Below are positions 11,186-24,165 of a stretch of DNA of 64,000 nt, piece by piece. The notes under the pieces are model-generated. The model made no database searches and had not been told where the DNA came from. It saw only the letters and a list, made by a program, of their open reading frames with translations. Within the stretch, counting starts at the first letter, position 1, and every line of letters starts with the position of its first letter. The stretch comes from Talpa occidentalis (Eukaryota; Chordata; Mammalia; Eulipotyphla; Talpidae): NCBI RefSeq assembly GCF_014898055.3, contig NW_023601433.1, positions 83,523,106-83,587,105 on the forward strand. The letters are read 5' to 3'. Position numbers and translations under genes: made by a program.

Positions 11186-12180
11186 GGAGCTGATGTGTGT
11201 GAAGTTCATAGTGGAAAGCCCGGACTGTCTAATTCTAGCACTCAGGGCCCCAGCAGGCACAGATGGCACATTCAAATGAGGTTCCTTCACTAAAGTCCCC
11301 CCCCCAAAGGCTAGAAAAACGAGCAGGGAAACAAGGGGGCTGGTGAAGCCCCTGGGGCTAGCAACTAGCGGACACATTAGTGCTCCCTTTGCTTTTTGGG
11401 TAAAGGGGTGGTAGATTCAATACTCTCCTGCCCCCCCTTTGTATGTGCAACCCTAACCCCAGTGATATTAGGAGGCGGGGCCTCTGAGAGGGAATTAGCA
11501 GATGAGGTCACGCGTGAAGCAGGAGGTGGGGTCTCACCAGAAGCCGGATCTCCTGGCGCCTTGATCTGGGAACTTCCCAGCCTCTATCGCACTGAGCAGT
11601 AAACATGAAGCTCCCCAAGTCTACAGTATTTTTGCGATAGCAGCCCGAGCTGTAGAGGGTAGTGCTTCCTGGAACAGGGAGGAGAGGCCTGCCAGGGACT
11701 TAGCATCTTTGGTGGAAGAGCAGCCGCTGGCCACCCCGCTGGGCAGGACCAAGGGGAAATGCGCTCACCTCTCTAGTCATCCTCTTCCTTCCCCCATATC
11801 CCTCCCCCCCCCCCCCCCTAAAGAGGCAGAGAGCTGATCTCATGGCAGGGAGTTTCCCAGGCAACTAGTCAAGGGAAGCAGAATGAAATGTCTGTGTCCT
11901 GCTTCCAGAGATGGGGACACCTACTTGGTTCCAGGCCCTGGGGTTCCAAGACCAGTGCAGTGTTATAACTCGGGAGTCCACCAGCAAGAGCTGTGCCCGC
12001 AGAAACCTTCATGGGAGCCCAGCAGGCTCGCTTGCTCCTGTCAGTGCTCTGGCAGCCGCCACATGACCAGGCAGGCTGGAGTGGCTACAGCAGAGACCAC
12101 AGCGCCCTCCACGCCTAAAATATTCCCTCTCTGGCCCTTGACAAGAAAAGGCCTTTGGCCCCTGGTTTGATGGGGGAAAA
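11186..12180. other. Intergenic; poly-C tract
   Basis: No gene. A run of 15 C lies at 11804-11818, prone to length variation and sequencing error. Nothing else is assigned. Confidence 0.5.
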
Positions 12181-12600
12181 AACATAATTAAGCTTTCTAG
12201 AGGGCAGGGATCGGAAGAAATTACACATCCCTACTTTTAAAGGTGAGCATGTGTTTAGTGATTAATGACGGTCCGCCAATATCTTGATTAACCAGAGCAC
12301 AGAAATACCCTGCAGTGCTGTCTTTTAGGAGAGAGAACCCAAGTGCGTTTCTGAGCTTCTGTTTTAAAAGACCCACACCCTACTCCCACCTGCTCCCCCC
12401 GGGCAGCACAGCAGCGCCTGCTGGGACAACAGCGGGAGGCCTGGCAGGATCCGAGGATGCTTTGTGAATTCTGTGAACTGACTGGATTTCACTAAAGCCA
12501 CCACGTTTCTATTACCAAAGCTTTCTCTTGTGGATTCCCCTTCTAATTCTTTTAATCCAATTTCACTGATTTATCATTTGTTTGCAAAACTAACGGGAGT
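12181..12600. other. Candidate conserved noncoding segment
   Basis: Unique-looking, repeat-free AT-moderate sequence with several homeodomain-type cores (attaatga, gattaacc) and no coding potential. It resembles the texture of developmental enhancers in gene deserts; this is inference from composition only. Confidence 0.25.
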
Positions 12601-12679
12601 ACAGTTTCACACCCGCACAAGGGCTCCCGTTTACTTGTGCCTCCCCCAACCCCACATAACCCCCCTCCCCCACCGCGTA

Positions 12680-13040
12680 GATCTCACATAATTGAATTAT
12701 TTTTGTTTCTTACTAGACTGTGTTCTTTGGTGATTTATATTCCACAAATGAGTGAAACCATCTGGTGACTCACTCTGATTTATTTCTTGGAGCATCAACC
12801 TCCTGGTCCATCCATATGGACCCGAAAGTCACTGTTTCATCATTGTTAACTGCTGAGTAGTATTCCATTGAGGAGCTAAACCACCGTTTCTTTACCCAGT
12901 CACCTGCCAATGGGCGTGGAGGATGGTTCCGCGTCCTGCCCATTTGAACAGTGCTGTGAACATGGGGAGGGATCCGAGGTCACCGGATAAATCCTAGAAG
13001 TGGTATTGCCAGATCGTGTATTTTCATGGAATCCCCTTCT
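12680..13040 (-). mobile_element. L1 3'-end fragment
   Basis: The minus strand shows the same L1 3' UTR landmarks as 793-1163 (site around 'ctactcagcagttaac', 'aatgagtgaaaccat' on plus), but more diverged. Truncated, no ORF. Confidence 0.7.
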
Positions 13041-16000
13041 TGCCTGGGCAAATTTATTAGCAAATAGTTCACAGGTTATTCACTCAATAAACATGAACCT
13101 CTTCTCTGAGAGGCACCAGGAGGGGCTGGGGTATTTGGAAACTAATCATTCCTTCCTCTGGGAGTTTGGACCTTGATCTCAGAGGTGATCCCCCTGCTCC
13201 CCGAGGCAAGTCACGCAGCCCCTAACCCCCACTCTCCCCCTGTCCCCACGGGGACTCCCGTCGTCTGCTGTTTCAGAAGGCCGTGAGGATGCAGAAAGAC
13301 ACAGGATGGGAAGATAAATGCTGTAAGCCTCCATTCGCAGGGGGCTCAGAGTGGCCAGGGGGCTGGGGTGACTGGGGAGAGCTTCAGTTTTGCCATTAAA
13401 AAAAAAAGAAACCACCAAGAGGTGGGCGGAGGGGAGGTTCACCCATCACGATGCGCAAGCGCAATGCCAGGCTGCAGGCTGAAAATTTTCTCAAGATCAC
13501 GGAGTCGCCTCTGAGCTCTGTGGCAGAAAACAGCAGCGCCTTCTCGCGGCCTCGGGCTCTGCTGCTGCCCACAGCGCACTCCTGAGCTCTGAGCTCGCGA
13601 TCCCCGCAGCTGCCCCGTGGCCTCCCCAGCCCGCTCGTCTGCCTTCACGCGTGTCATCCGCTGCCCGGGCATGACATAGAGGGAACAGGTGCGCCGTGAC
13701 GGGTTCACCTGCCGTGGAGCTCACTCACTGTCCCATTTCCGGAGACCCTGCATTTTCACCAGCAGGTGAATGGCGCTCATGCCCGGTCACACGACTGACA
13801 GTTCCTCAGTGCCTGGTTAGGGGGGACAAAAGCCCATGGAGCTGTGGGCAGGACACACAACAGCCTCACTCGGTGTTCCCCCTTCCCCTGGACCCCGGGA
13901 CAGAGCCCTGAAACGCATTATCTTACTCCTCACTGCTGCACCATGAAGAAACAGGTTTGTGAAGGAGCAAATCACGCCAGGCTGCCGGGCTGGGGCTCAG
14001 GTGACAGCTGCCTTTCCTGGCTGTGTTCTTCCATGTAGAGTGAGTGACAAGGCGCCTGGGCTTCTGACCCCCACGGCCTCTGTGAGGCCGCCTGTCACCC
14101 CGGCCGTGTGTGGTGCGGAAATCCCGTGACCAGTGCCTGAGCCACCACTGTGGAGCACCCCATCGACGGACAGGGAGGCCCAGCTTCTGTGCACAGCTGC
14201 CTTAGGGGTGGCTGGTCCCCGGAGAAACCACTTCAGTGTCAGCCTGGTCCTGGGGGTGAATCATGCCTCTGAAATCGTTGGGACCCCAGGCAAGCTCACC
14301 CGGGCTTCTGCGCCTCTGGCCACTCTGCAAGGGCCACTCCAGGGAACTTAACATCCCCGATATTCCCACCTCCCTGTGGAGGTTCCTGGGAGCTCACAAG
14401 TGCCATGCCCGGGGGCAGGGGCACTGGCCAAGTGAAAGGGGCCCAGGGGCCTGGGTAGATAGGCAGGGGCTGGCTCACATCCCAGGAGAACCCACCCAGT
14501 CCATGTGAGCCTCAAGTTGAACAGGCCCCAGAGGCCCAGGCTGACCACTCCTCCCACCACTGTCCACGTCCCACTACCAACGGCCTCCCTGCAGGAGCTC
14601 AGTGCCCCCTTCAGGAAACAAGGTGTGGTTCCACAAGAACACCTTGACCTTTATAAGAGCTGGTGGGTTCGGGGAGCCAGCTACCAGGTTCGGGGAGCCT
14701 TGATACACTCATATTCTCATTCTCTCTCTCTCTCTCTCACATGCACGCACGCTTGTTCAGACTCAGAGTGTGAAAGGGGCACTTCAGTCTTTCTGGAAAA
14801 ATATCTGACCGAATCCACTAAAATTCCAAAATTCTACTGCCATTAATCCACTTCCAGAATGATCCAGTAAAACAGCCTTGACTAAATACTCAAGAACATG
14901 CCAAGGGCTTGGGTTTGAATTGTGGCACATTTGTGCCATGAAGAAAGCCGGTATGACGGGCATGTCCATCATCAGGAAGTGATCACGTGAGGGTGTCCTG
15001 GCCACCGTCAGAGCAGGACAGGGCTGGGAAATCAGGTCAACCTCCTGCTTTCAACCTGAAGTGTGCCCAGGACGTGCTGGTGCAAACGCACGTTGCAAAA
15101 GGGAATCCATGTATTCCGATGTCCTGGGTGAAGGGTGAAGAGGACGAGGCATGTGCCATGGAAGGATTACAGTTGGGGAGCTCAGAGACGGGACGAGACA
15201 CCCCCCAAGACTCTCGCGAGCTTCTGAAGGGGAGCACATGGAGGGGGAGCACCCGCTTCACCCCTGGCACCCCACGGCCCCTCTGCCCGCTCTGTTCTCC
15301 TGGCCCAGAATGCGGATTGCAGAGCCTCCCCCTGCCCTCCCTGCTGCCCCCGCGCCCTCCCCAGCTGTCCTCCTGGGAAGCCTCACGTTGACAGGGTCCC
15401 TGCCGTCCAGCCCACCGGCTCTCGGCAGGCCTGCTGCCCCCGCCCTGACCCCGGCTCCCCGAGAGGTTGAAAGGCCACAGCGAGATAAGCCAGCTCCGCG
15501 CCCCACCCCGCAGAAGGTCAGCTAGAAAGCACGCGAGTGAGGACCCCCGTGGCTGCCGGGGTGTCTGCAAGCCTCGCCCAGGGCTGGGTGCTGACCACGG
15601 GCCAGGCCCTGAGCTGGGCCATGGAAAGCTCCCACGTCTCAGCTCAGCGGGGCGCACCTTCGAGCACAGACTCTGGAGCAAGAGGCCTCCGCCCTGGGGC
15701 CCGGTCTGCTCACCTGAGAAGTGGGGTGGATGGTGACAGGGCCCTCCTTAGGGGGTGTGACAGGATGAGATGACTGCACGAGGCTGAAACCCGTGTGTCT
15801 GTATCTAGTCACAGCGTGTCCTGGCGCTCTGGCCTCTCATCTCCACGCGTCCTCATGGATACAGTCTCCTTTCGCACATAGTCTCTTACTTGCCTGTCTG
15901 TGCATATGTGCAAATTTCACATACATGAGATAACTAGATGGATGGATGAGCAAGTAGGTAGACAGGTGGATGATAGACAGATGATAGGGCAGGAGGGAGG

Positions 16001-19000
16001 GATGGACAGACGGACGACAAGAACAGTCACATTAAGCACGAACTCGTCCCTGTCATTTGTGCTGAGCACAGGAGGGCTCTGGTGTTGAGCTCAGCCTGCA
16101 CCCCGGTTCTGCAGACGAGTCTCCCAAGATGGTGGCGGGCGAGGGAGGCTGGCAGGGGCCCCTCTCTCACTGCCCCCTGGAGAGTCAGTGTCGGGTGGGA
16201 AGTGTGGCTGCAACAAGAGGGGCCGCTTGGAAAAACTTCAAGGAGACAAGGCCGCCGGCGGAGGAGGCTGAGAGGTCACTGGCCTGCAAGTTTGTGCTTG
16301 TTTTTCGGAAGGGGCAGGGCGAGGCGTGGGGTTCTCTGCTGCGCAGCTGCGGGGCGCCATGTCACCCCTGCTGGGTGAGCGCTGAGCCCCGGAGTGGCTG
16401 CTCCGGGGTGGCCGATGTGGCGGCTCCCTCAGACCTTCTCAACCGCTGATGACCTTGGGAAGGGGGCAGAGGAAGTGGGAATTGGGGGATCAGCCCCTAG
16501 ACCCGAGAAAGATCAGGCCCCTCTGACCCCGGGTCGGAAGCTTGGCCGAATTTATCTCCTATCATTTTCTATAGCGTCAGGACAAGGATTTGCAGCCATG
16601 AAAAGAAGAAACGTCACTGATTCACAGCTAAAAAGTTAAAATGTCATCAACTAAAAGTACTGGCTGCGTCCATTATATGGGCGACCTCATTTCATCCTCC
16701 CATGACCCCCACGAGCTGCGGGCCAGCTCCACCCCCCGCTTCAGGACGGAGGAAGACAGTGGAACTGTGGCATGAGGAGCCGGGCACCCGGCCTGCGAGG
16801 TTGCCTCAAGACTTGACAAGGGCTGGGGGAGGCAAGAGGACTGCTCTCCCCAATTCCCAGATGGGAAAGCTGAGGTGCAGGGAGGCCTCATCACTGGGTC
16901 AAGCCCCCAGGGAAGCGGGGGCAGAGCCAGGACACAACCAGGGCTTCTCCAACCCTTTCCACCCTGCAAGGCTCGCTTCTGCTTGAAGAGTGCGGGGGCC
17001 CCCTTGTGGCAAAAGTTTGCCTCACTCGAGAGCAATTCCTGCAGGAGGGGAATCGCTACCAGGAAGGGGAAGGGAGACGGCAGGAGGGTCCCCCGGCCTA
17101 CCATGGAGCTGGCGGGGTCCTCTCATATGGAAACCCAAGCAGCACCTCCAGTAGACATCCAGATGTGTGCATCAAAGGAGCTTGGGGAACCCACAGGGAC
17201 CCCCAAATCCCAGTCTGCTCTACCTCACTCTCGCTGTGTGATGGTCGGTGACTGCCCTCCCCTCTCTGTTCTAACATCCCATCCTGTAGCCTGCAGAGCC
17301 GCCCAGCATTCTCTCTCTCACTCCATCCCTTCCTGGGTGCTGGCCTGCTCTGGGGTCACCTGGTACATTAGAAGCCTCAGGGCTGTAGGGTCCCTGAGAG
17401 GTAGGTTTCCCTGTCTGGGAATTGTCCCCTGGATGCCTAGTATCCTGTTGGGCCATTGGACATGCTGCTCCTTGCTCCTCTGCGGCCCCTCTGAACTATC
17501 ACCAGCTCCCTTGCTGTCTCTTCCCTCTGTGTCCTCCCTACCCTTTCCCCAGGCCTGGGTAACAGGTGCCACCGGGGACCTGCAGGGACATTAGCAGATG
17601 GTGGAGTTGAAGGCAACAGCCTACCAGGCCTGGGAGAGGCCACTCAGCCTTCCCCTTCCGCCCTGCAAGGTGCCACAAGATAGATGCTTTCCCTGTGCTT
17701 TTATTCTCTAAATTTTCTGATGTTTAGGCATCTGGGGCCTTGCTGATCCTAGACAGACAGCCCCTCCCAGGCCTGGCTGATTCCTAAAAATAGTGAAGGA
17801 CTTGCCTGCAAGTGTAGCTGTCACGGCAAACAAGCCTGTCCAGAGCCCACACCCCAACCAACCACCTCCTTTATTGGGCACGCACACTCAGGCCACCAGC
17901 CCCCTGCCCTAATCACCCAGGACCAGGTACCAGACAGCGGGAGACAGCCCAGAGCCTGCCCAGTGTTGAGACTAGGCAGCCTGGCCTACTTAGCCCGCCT
18001 TGTCTCCCCCACAGCATCCCCTCCCTGCCTCCTGGTGGCCCCTGGATCCCTGCATGGCCCTGGGTCCTGTAACTTAACCTGCATCCAGGAATCAGTGGGT
18101 ACAAAATTTCTCCTTCGGGGCAGTCACTCCTGGGTGTGTGTGCCTTATCATAGCTGCTGAAAACACATCCTAAGCAGCTTTGTGAATAGGGGCAGGTCTC
18201 CCCTGGAGATTCAGGATGGGGCGTAGCACGTGGCACCTCAGGTTTCCCATGGCTGGCCCCCTGGCTGGTTATTCCCATTCAGTCTTTTGTCTGACCCGGA
18301 GGACCCCCTCTAGGCTGAGTGCTGGGGTGGAGCTTCAAAGTCATCCCAAGACCTGGACCTCATTCTCCTATTTCTTTGCTCCTGGCAAGGGCCCATGTCA
18401 ACCAGATGCCAAGGCAGGGGTGCCCAGTGATGGCTCACACAGGACACAGGGCCAGACAGAGACAGTGAGGTAGGGTGGGAAGTGGGGGAACAGAGGGGGT
18501 CATACAGAGCGGGGGAAGCAGCCACGGGAGGTGACTTACACAGGCACAGGGGACTTCCTGTGCTTGAATAGGAGGCACAGAAACAACCCTCCCCCCCAAA
18601 GAAAATGATTAGACAAGAATAATTTGCAATATATTGAAGTAACAGCTTCTATATTATAGGAGGTTTCTCAAATACTTTGAGCCACTAAGTATTCAGAGGT
18701 CACATCAGTCACCTAGATGAGAACCACCCAGACCCATTACACAGATTTCCTGGGCTCCGGGCCCCAAAATCACTGGTGCGGATGGTGGGGGGTCAGAGCT
18801 CCCTTGCTGAGCCGACCTGCACCCCAACTTGAGGGCCATGGGTTTATAGCACTCTAGACCCCTGTATGTGGAAGGTCCCGGGCACACGCACCTCCTCACT
18901 GACCTCAGCCCCTAATTCTCCCCAGGATTTAGTAACCATTCCCCCACACTGCATGTGCTGGAGGTCACGTTCCAGAAGCTTCTTCAAAAACCACTCCATG

Positions 19001-19126
19001 ATATAGTGAGTGGCTGCATTGTAAAGAATAAACATGCCCACAGGACAAAGAAGAAATTCAGGCACCAGTTTTAGGCCTAGGGGTTTCCCTGGTTTGGAAT
19101 ACACTTTCCAGGCTCGACATCTGTTA
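13041..19126. other. Gene-free intergenic block with CpG-rich patches and microsatellites
   Basis: No gene is supported. Patches at about 13430-13720 and 15170-15720 are GC- and CpG-rich, but no donor/acceptor pairs or family-like frames accompany them. Simple repeats: (TC)n at 14721-14738 and a GATG/GATA-type array at 15936-16017. MIR-like minus-strand cores occur around 16670-16960. Confidence 0.5.
15936..16017. repeat. GATG/GATA/GACA microsatellite
   Basis: Imperfect four-base units (gatg, gata, gaca, ggat) run for about 80 bp. Confidence 0.75.
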
Positions 19127-19490
19127 TGGACGGATTGTTATGGACATCTCCTTGTGCCCTCCCCCTTAAACTCAAAGGTTAAAGATACTAACGCTGGGAC
19201 CTAGGACTGTGACTGTGTTTGGAGACCTTGGTGATAGAGGTAATTGAGGTCTTTAGGGCAGACCCTAATCCCACATGACTGGCGTCCTTATAAGAGGGAC
19301 TCTGGATGCTGGCACACGCCAGAGGGGAGAGAGGTGCGACATGGAGACACTGGGCCATGTGCAGCCAGGTCCCCCCTCCCGTAGCTCCCAGGTGATGCCC
19401 TCAGAAGAAACCAGCCCAGCGGACACCATGATCTTGGCCTTCCAGCCTCCAGAGTGCGGAGAGAATCTTTCTGTGTAAAACACTCAGCCT
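19127..19490 (+). mobile_element. MLT1 (ERVL-MaLR) LTR
   Basis: In order: 'gtgactgtgtttggaga', 'gaggtaattgaggt', 'accctaatcccacatgactggcgtccttataag', 'cctcagaagaaacca', 'gacaccatgatcttggccttccagcctccaga'. This is the MLT1 LTR layout on the + strand, nearly full length. Confidence 0.88.
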
Positions 19491-22334
19491 GCAATGCTTT
19501 GCTACGCAGGGGAGCAAACAAATACAGTATCAGGCACGTATCTGGAAAATGCTGCTTCCCGGACCCCCTAGTTTGGTTTTGTGCAAGGCTAGGCAGGCAC
19601 GGGAGCCAGGCTTCTCGCTGGGGAGTAGAATGAGCAGTGAGGGCTCTGGGTTCAGGCTGATTCCATCTCCAAGCTGTTCTATCTCCCATCTCAATGCACC
19701 CCTCACCCCCCGCCCGTGTGGTCCGGCCCCATCTCCCAAAAAAACTTTTACTGGACTCCCTGGCGCAGGCTCCGCTTCTGGGGGAGGCCGGGCAGAGACA
19801 CCACCCCACCCACGGATGGGAGGCTTTGATCTGTCCCAGCTCAGGGCTGAGGTCGTTTTCATGTGTGTGACGTGCTCCGTTGGGCTGGCCTCAGCCACAG
19901 CCGATAATATTAGGACAGGGAGCTTTCCCAGGCTCCATCCTGACCCACCCAGCATTGCAACTTTCCCCTGTGGGGGCAGGCAGCACCTCCATCTCGCCCC
20001 CCTGCGCTGTGCCATCTCAGTGGGCAAAGAGCCTGCTGGTTCAGCGTCACAGACTCAGGTCAGAGCCGGTGCGGGGTTGACCCTCCGCGTCCCTTCCGCC
20101 CTCAGCATGCTGTGTCTTACGTGGTTCCTATTCTATTCCCCCCCGCACTGAGAGCGCCACTGGGCCTGCAGAGGCCCATGGAAGAGAGGATGTGAACTGC
20201 AGTGTCCCCGGGGTCAGAGTCCTGGGGATGAGGAACGTGGCACATGAGAAAAAGCCAACCAAGCTGCTGTCAAGCTTCCTCAAGCAGAAGCAGGGAGGGC
20301 CAGGACCAGCCTCTGCTCGTCACCCTGCCTGGGCATGCGCGGTCCCCCAGCAAGATCTGTTTCCTTGGGCTGTGAGATTGTTTTATGGGCTGTTCTTGGA
20401 AAAGAAGTAAAATAAGGTTTTTGAAAATCATCATTCGATGCTTCCAAGAAAACTCAGACCACGGAGCAGGGTGGGATTTGGTGTGGCTCCCTCTGGGCGG
20501 AGGGGATCCAGCCAGCCCTGGACAGGCAGCTGGGCCCGGGGCAGAGGAGGTCAGGCTCGTGGCCGCGCCAGGGGCCATCCCGGGCAGGGCTGGTCTGCGG
20601 GACGCACAAGTGGCTCATTCTCTCTGAGACAGCTGGGCACGATGCTGGAGGAAAGGCGGAGACTGTGTATCTTGGCAAAGCAGGGGGGAGGGTCTGGGAG
20701 ATAGTCAAGTCACGAGGTCATCTGTTGTCCCCTCCTTGCAGGAGAGGGCCCAGCGTGAGCGAGAGGATACAGGGTAAAAAAAAAAAAGGGGAGGGAGACG
20801 TGGAAAGACTGGAAGCCAGGATCCCCCTGAGCTGCTGACAACAAGGAGGCAGACTCAGGAGAGGGGGCCCTTGGCCCTTCCACTTGTGGGCCAGGGGCCA
20901 GGCTCAGAAGAGCTGAGTGCTTGGCACGAGCCCCCCAACCCCACACAGAGGCTGCCATCAACCCCCCAAACTGCCATCTTCAAATCCTGTTGCAGGGAAG
21001 TTAGGTCACGCCCGGAGGAGGAGGCACCGCAGAGAGGCTAGAAACAGGCATTGTAAAGGGGAGTCACTTGCAGTCGGCGGGGAAAGCTCACTTTACTGGG
21101 ATCCTTACGTGTCAGGTGGCCTGAACCCCTTCCACTCATGGGGTGCCCTCATGCTAGTACTGAAAGTCCCACCTCCTGGGAGAAGCCTCGGGGTTAGTCA
21201 TCCCGCCCACATGTTCGCCTTTCACCCACTTCTGATCTCCCCAAGAACATTAGTGATTCACCCGCATCCTGGGCGCTTTGACTGCTAGACCCCACAGCTG
21301 AGCCTTGGGCTCCAGAAAGTTCAATAAATGCCCTTGCCTGATGCGTCTTGCTGACTCCTGGGGCAGCCACCCTCCGTGGCCACCAGGTGGCGTCCCGCAG
21401 ACGGCGACCTGCCAGAGGAGGGAGCTGGGCTGGCTGAGCCCAGGCTCTTCCCCCAGGGCTGCAGGCCCCCGGGGGTTGCTCCAGTCCTCTCTGGGGGTGG
21501 CCACCGCTGACTGGCAAGGGGCCCTCTGTGAGGCAGGTCACACTCCAGGGGCCCCCACCCAAAGTCAGGCTGAGGCTAGAAGCCACCTGAGACCTGCCCA
21601 ACCCTGCCTCCCCCACCCCAGATGCTCCCTCAATAAGTCCCTTGCTTCGGACACCCTCCCTCATCTGCTTCTGGAGACCCTGCCCCACCTGGTCACACCG
21701 CTCCATGTTTCTGCCCTCTCAAGGCTGCGTCCTTCTTTACAAACCCTGTGGATGGAATGGCCCCTTCGTGAAAAAGAGGCTAATACCTAACACCTCAGCA
21801 ATAAGGGAACCTCCTCCTCCTGATAGCAAGAAACCCGTAGCTAGCAACACACTGGAGGGTAGATGGAAGCTTCTCCTGGAGCTCAGGAGCAAGATGAAGA
21901 TGGCCACTCGACAGCGTCCATTCAGCTGGAGGTGGAAGCCAGGGAATTAGGAAAAAAAAAAAGGTAACATGATTTGAAAGGAAGAGGTAAAACTGTCTCT
22001 ACTCGTGGGTAGAGCATGCACAGGGCCATGTCCTCATTTGTGGTATTTATGGGCTTCTGTGGCCAATTTTTAAACCTAAGAATGCTGTGCCTGCCAGTGG
22101 AGTTGGGAAGAAATGCAGACTCGGTCCTGGCAGGTGTCATGATACTAAGGAAGCCTTGCCATTCATTGGGAGTCTTCCTCTGAAAGTCCTCCTGTGGCTC
22201 GGACTCTGCCTGGCACCGAGTAGAAGTTTAATAAACATACTGAACAGGGCGGGGGGCGGGGTGGGAAGAGGGAGGGGTGCTTCTATTTTCATTTACCATT
22301 TCTGCCCCTGGGTCATTACACTCGCCACATAAGA
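19491..22334. other. Gene-free intergenic block
   Basis: No gene. It contains an A-run at 20776-20787, a CTCF-like motif at 21378-21393 and a G-rich run at 22247-22277 that could form a quadruplex. Otherwise unassigned. Confidence 0.5.
21378..21397 (+). promoter_or_regulatory. CTCF-like site
   Basis: GGCCACCAGGTGGCGTC matches the CTCF core CCACCAGGTGGCG. Isolated, in intergenic DNA about 17 kb upstream of RBM19. Confidence 0.5.
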
Positions 22335-22440
22335 ATCCAAGTTCTTCCTACCTCAGGGCCTTTGCACAGGCTGTTTCCCTTCCCAGAATGCTGCCTTCAC
22401 TTACTAAGTCCTACGCATCACTCAGATCTTGCTTGAGTGT
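22335..22440 (+). repeat. L2 LINE fragment
   Basis: 'cctcagggcctttgcacaggctgtttcccttcccagaatgct' is the well-known L2 3' region. Short and diverged. Confidence 0.8.
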
Positions 22441-23789
22441 AATAGTTCTGAACTGAGCTACATTGGCCAATATCTGGAGACCATTTGAGTGGTCACAGCT
22501 AGAGGGGCCTACTGGCATCAAATGAGGAGAGGCCAGGGAAGCTGCCAAGATCCTTCCACTCCCAGGGCAGCCCTTGCCACAAAGAATTATCCAGCCCCGA
22601 GTGTCAGTAGTGTCAAGATAGTCGAGAAAACATGTAACGAGAGCGTCTGCTCTGATCACCTCGTTAAGTAATGATCTCCCCTGTGTTTTTTTCTCACATC
22701 TCTTGCTCTTCGATCTCCTTGCATCCCTAAGGTAAAATCTGGACCAGGCCCGTAATCGGCAGCCCAGGATATTTGAGAAGATATGCAGGATGCTCTGTGT
22801 GGATTAACCCACCCTGGTTATGTCAGGTTCCCAGAAGCAGGAACTGACACTGGGTCTTATTCGAGAGTCTCATGCCAGTGATTTACGGGGAAATGCTCCA
22901 AGAGGGACTAGCAAGTAACGGGGTGGGGAGCGGGAGAGAGGGAGGCAGCCAAGGCGGGAATGGGGCGGGGGCGGATTTAGCAAAACCTCCACTTTTTGTC
23001 CGATCCTGTGGGAAGCTCCAGAGTGTAAATTATAACTCGGAGCAAAGCAGCTGAGCTTTCAGACTCCCGGGCCTCTGGACCAGTCAGCGGGAGCTGTGTG
23101 TGGTGACTGCTGTTCTCTGGCTCCACAGCCCTCTGGTCTTGCAGGCCGGTAGCTGAGGCGCGGACAATACAACCAAGTTGCAGCTGCAAGAAACGGAAGC
23201 TCGCAGAAAGTGCAAAAGAAGAGACACTGGTGTCGCGCTGACCTTGCAACTCCACCCAAATCCAGGCGCCAGGGCATATGCACAACTCGGGCGTCCTCCG
23301 ATCCGTGAGTCCCTCTCCTCTGGGGCTGGCAGAAAGGGACAGCGTGGCTGGTCCCCCACCTTGACCACCGGGCACAGGTAGCTGCGACGGGACTTCGAAG
23401 GGCGTGACGGACGCAACCCCAGCCCACGGTGGTCCTAAGGCTACAGGCACGGCTGCTGCCTCGTGATTTATGTCTCACCCAAGGTTGCTCATAAGCAGAA
23501 CATCTGAGTGTCCAATCCGGTTGGCCTCGTCAGCCCAGGGTGTGTCCTCGTCGCCTGCTGCCAGTGCTGCCTTTGGGAGGCGTTAACCATCTCCAGAGCG
23601 AGTCTTGGGCCACAGATGGGTTCGGGGATATCTGAGAACTTCCGAATGCTGTCTCCAAACGCCATGTGGACACGCGTTTCTTATAGAGAGGATGTGTTTC
23701 ATTTGATTAGCCAGGTGGCCTCTGACCCCCCCAAGCACCCCGAAAACAGGCGCTCCCCCCTCTCCTGCGCTGACGTGTCCATTTGGGGG
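22441..23789. other. Gene-free intergenic block
   Basis: No gene and no repeat I can name with confidence. The segment at 22820-22960 resembles an LTR-type repeat but is not assigned. Confidence 0.45.
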
Positions 23790-24165
23790 GGTTGTTGGTT
23801 TGCCACGGCCATTGTGACAAAGCACCGCAGACCAGGGGGCTGACACAACAGCCACCCTCGCCCAAGTCTGAGGTCGAGGAGCGGGCCGGGGAGGCTCCTT
23901 TGGAGGCTGGGCGAGGACCTGCTGGCTCTGGGCCTCTCTGCTGGCTTCCGGGGGGTTCCTGCAGAGCCCCAGCACTCCCAAGCTGATGGAACTTCCAGCC
24001 CCTCTGCCTCCATCTTCACAAGCCACTGTCCCTGTGCTCAAGACTGTGTCCAAGGTGACTCTTTCGCAAGGATGCAGGACATACGCCGGTCTGGACTACT
24101 CACCTCTGGAAGACCCCACTACCTAAGAAGGTCACGTTCTGAGGTGCTAGGGGTTAGCACGCCCA
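23790..24165 (-). mobile_element. MLT1-like LTR fragment
   Basis: On the + strand it begins 'ccacggccattgtgacaaagcaccgcagaccaggggg' and ends 'ggtcacgttctgaggtgctaggggttagca', the two ends of an MLT1 LTR read in reverse. Confidence 0.75.

Noticed and set aside
15170..15720. Possible CpG-island promoter
   Set aside because: GC-rich, but CpG density looks moderate and no exon or promoter motif set accompanies it.
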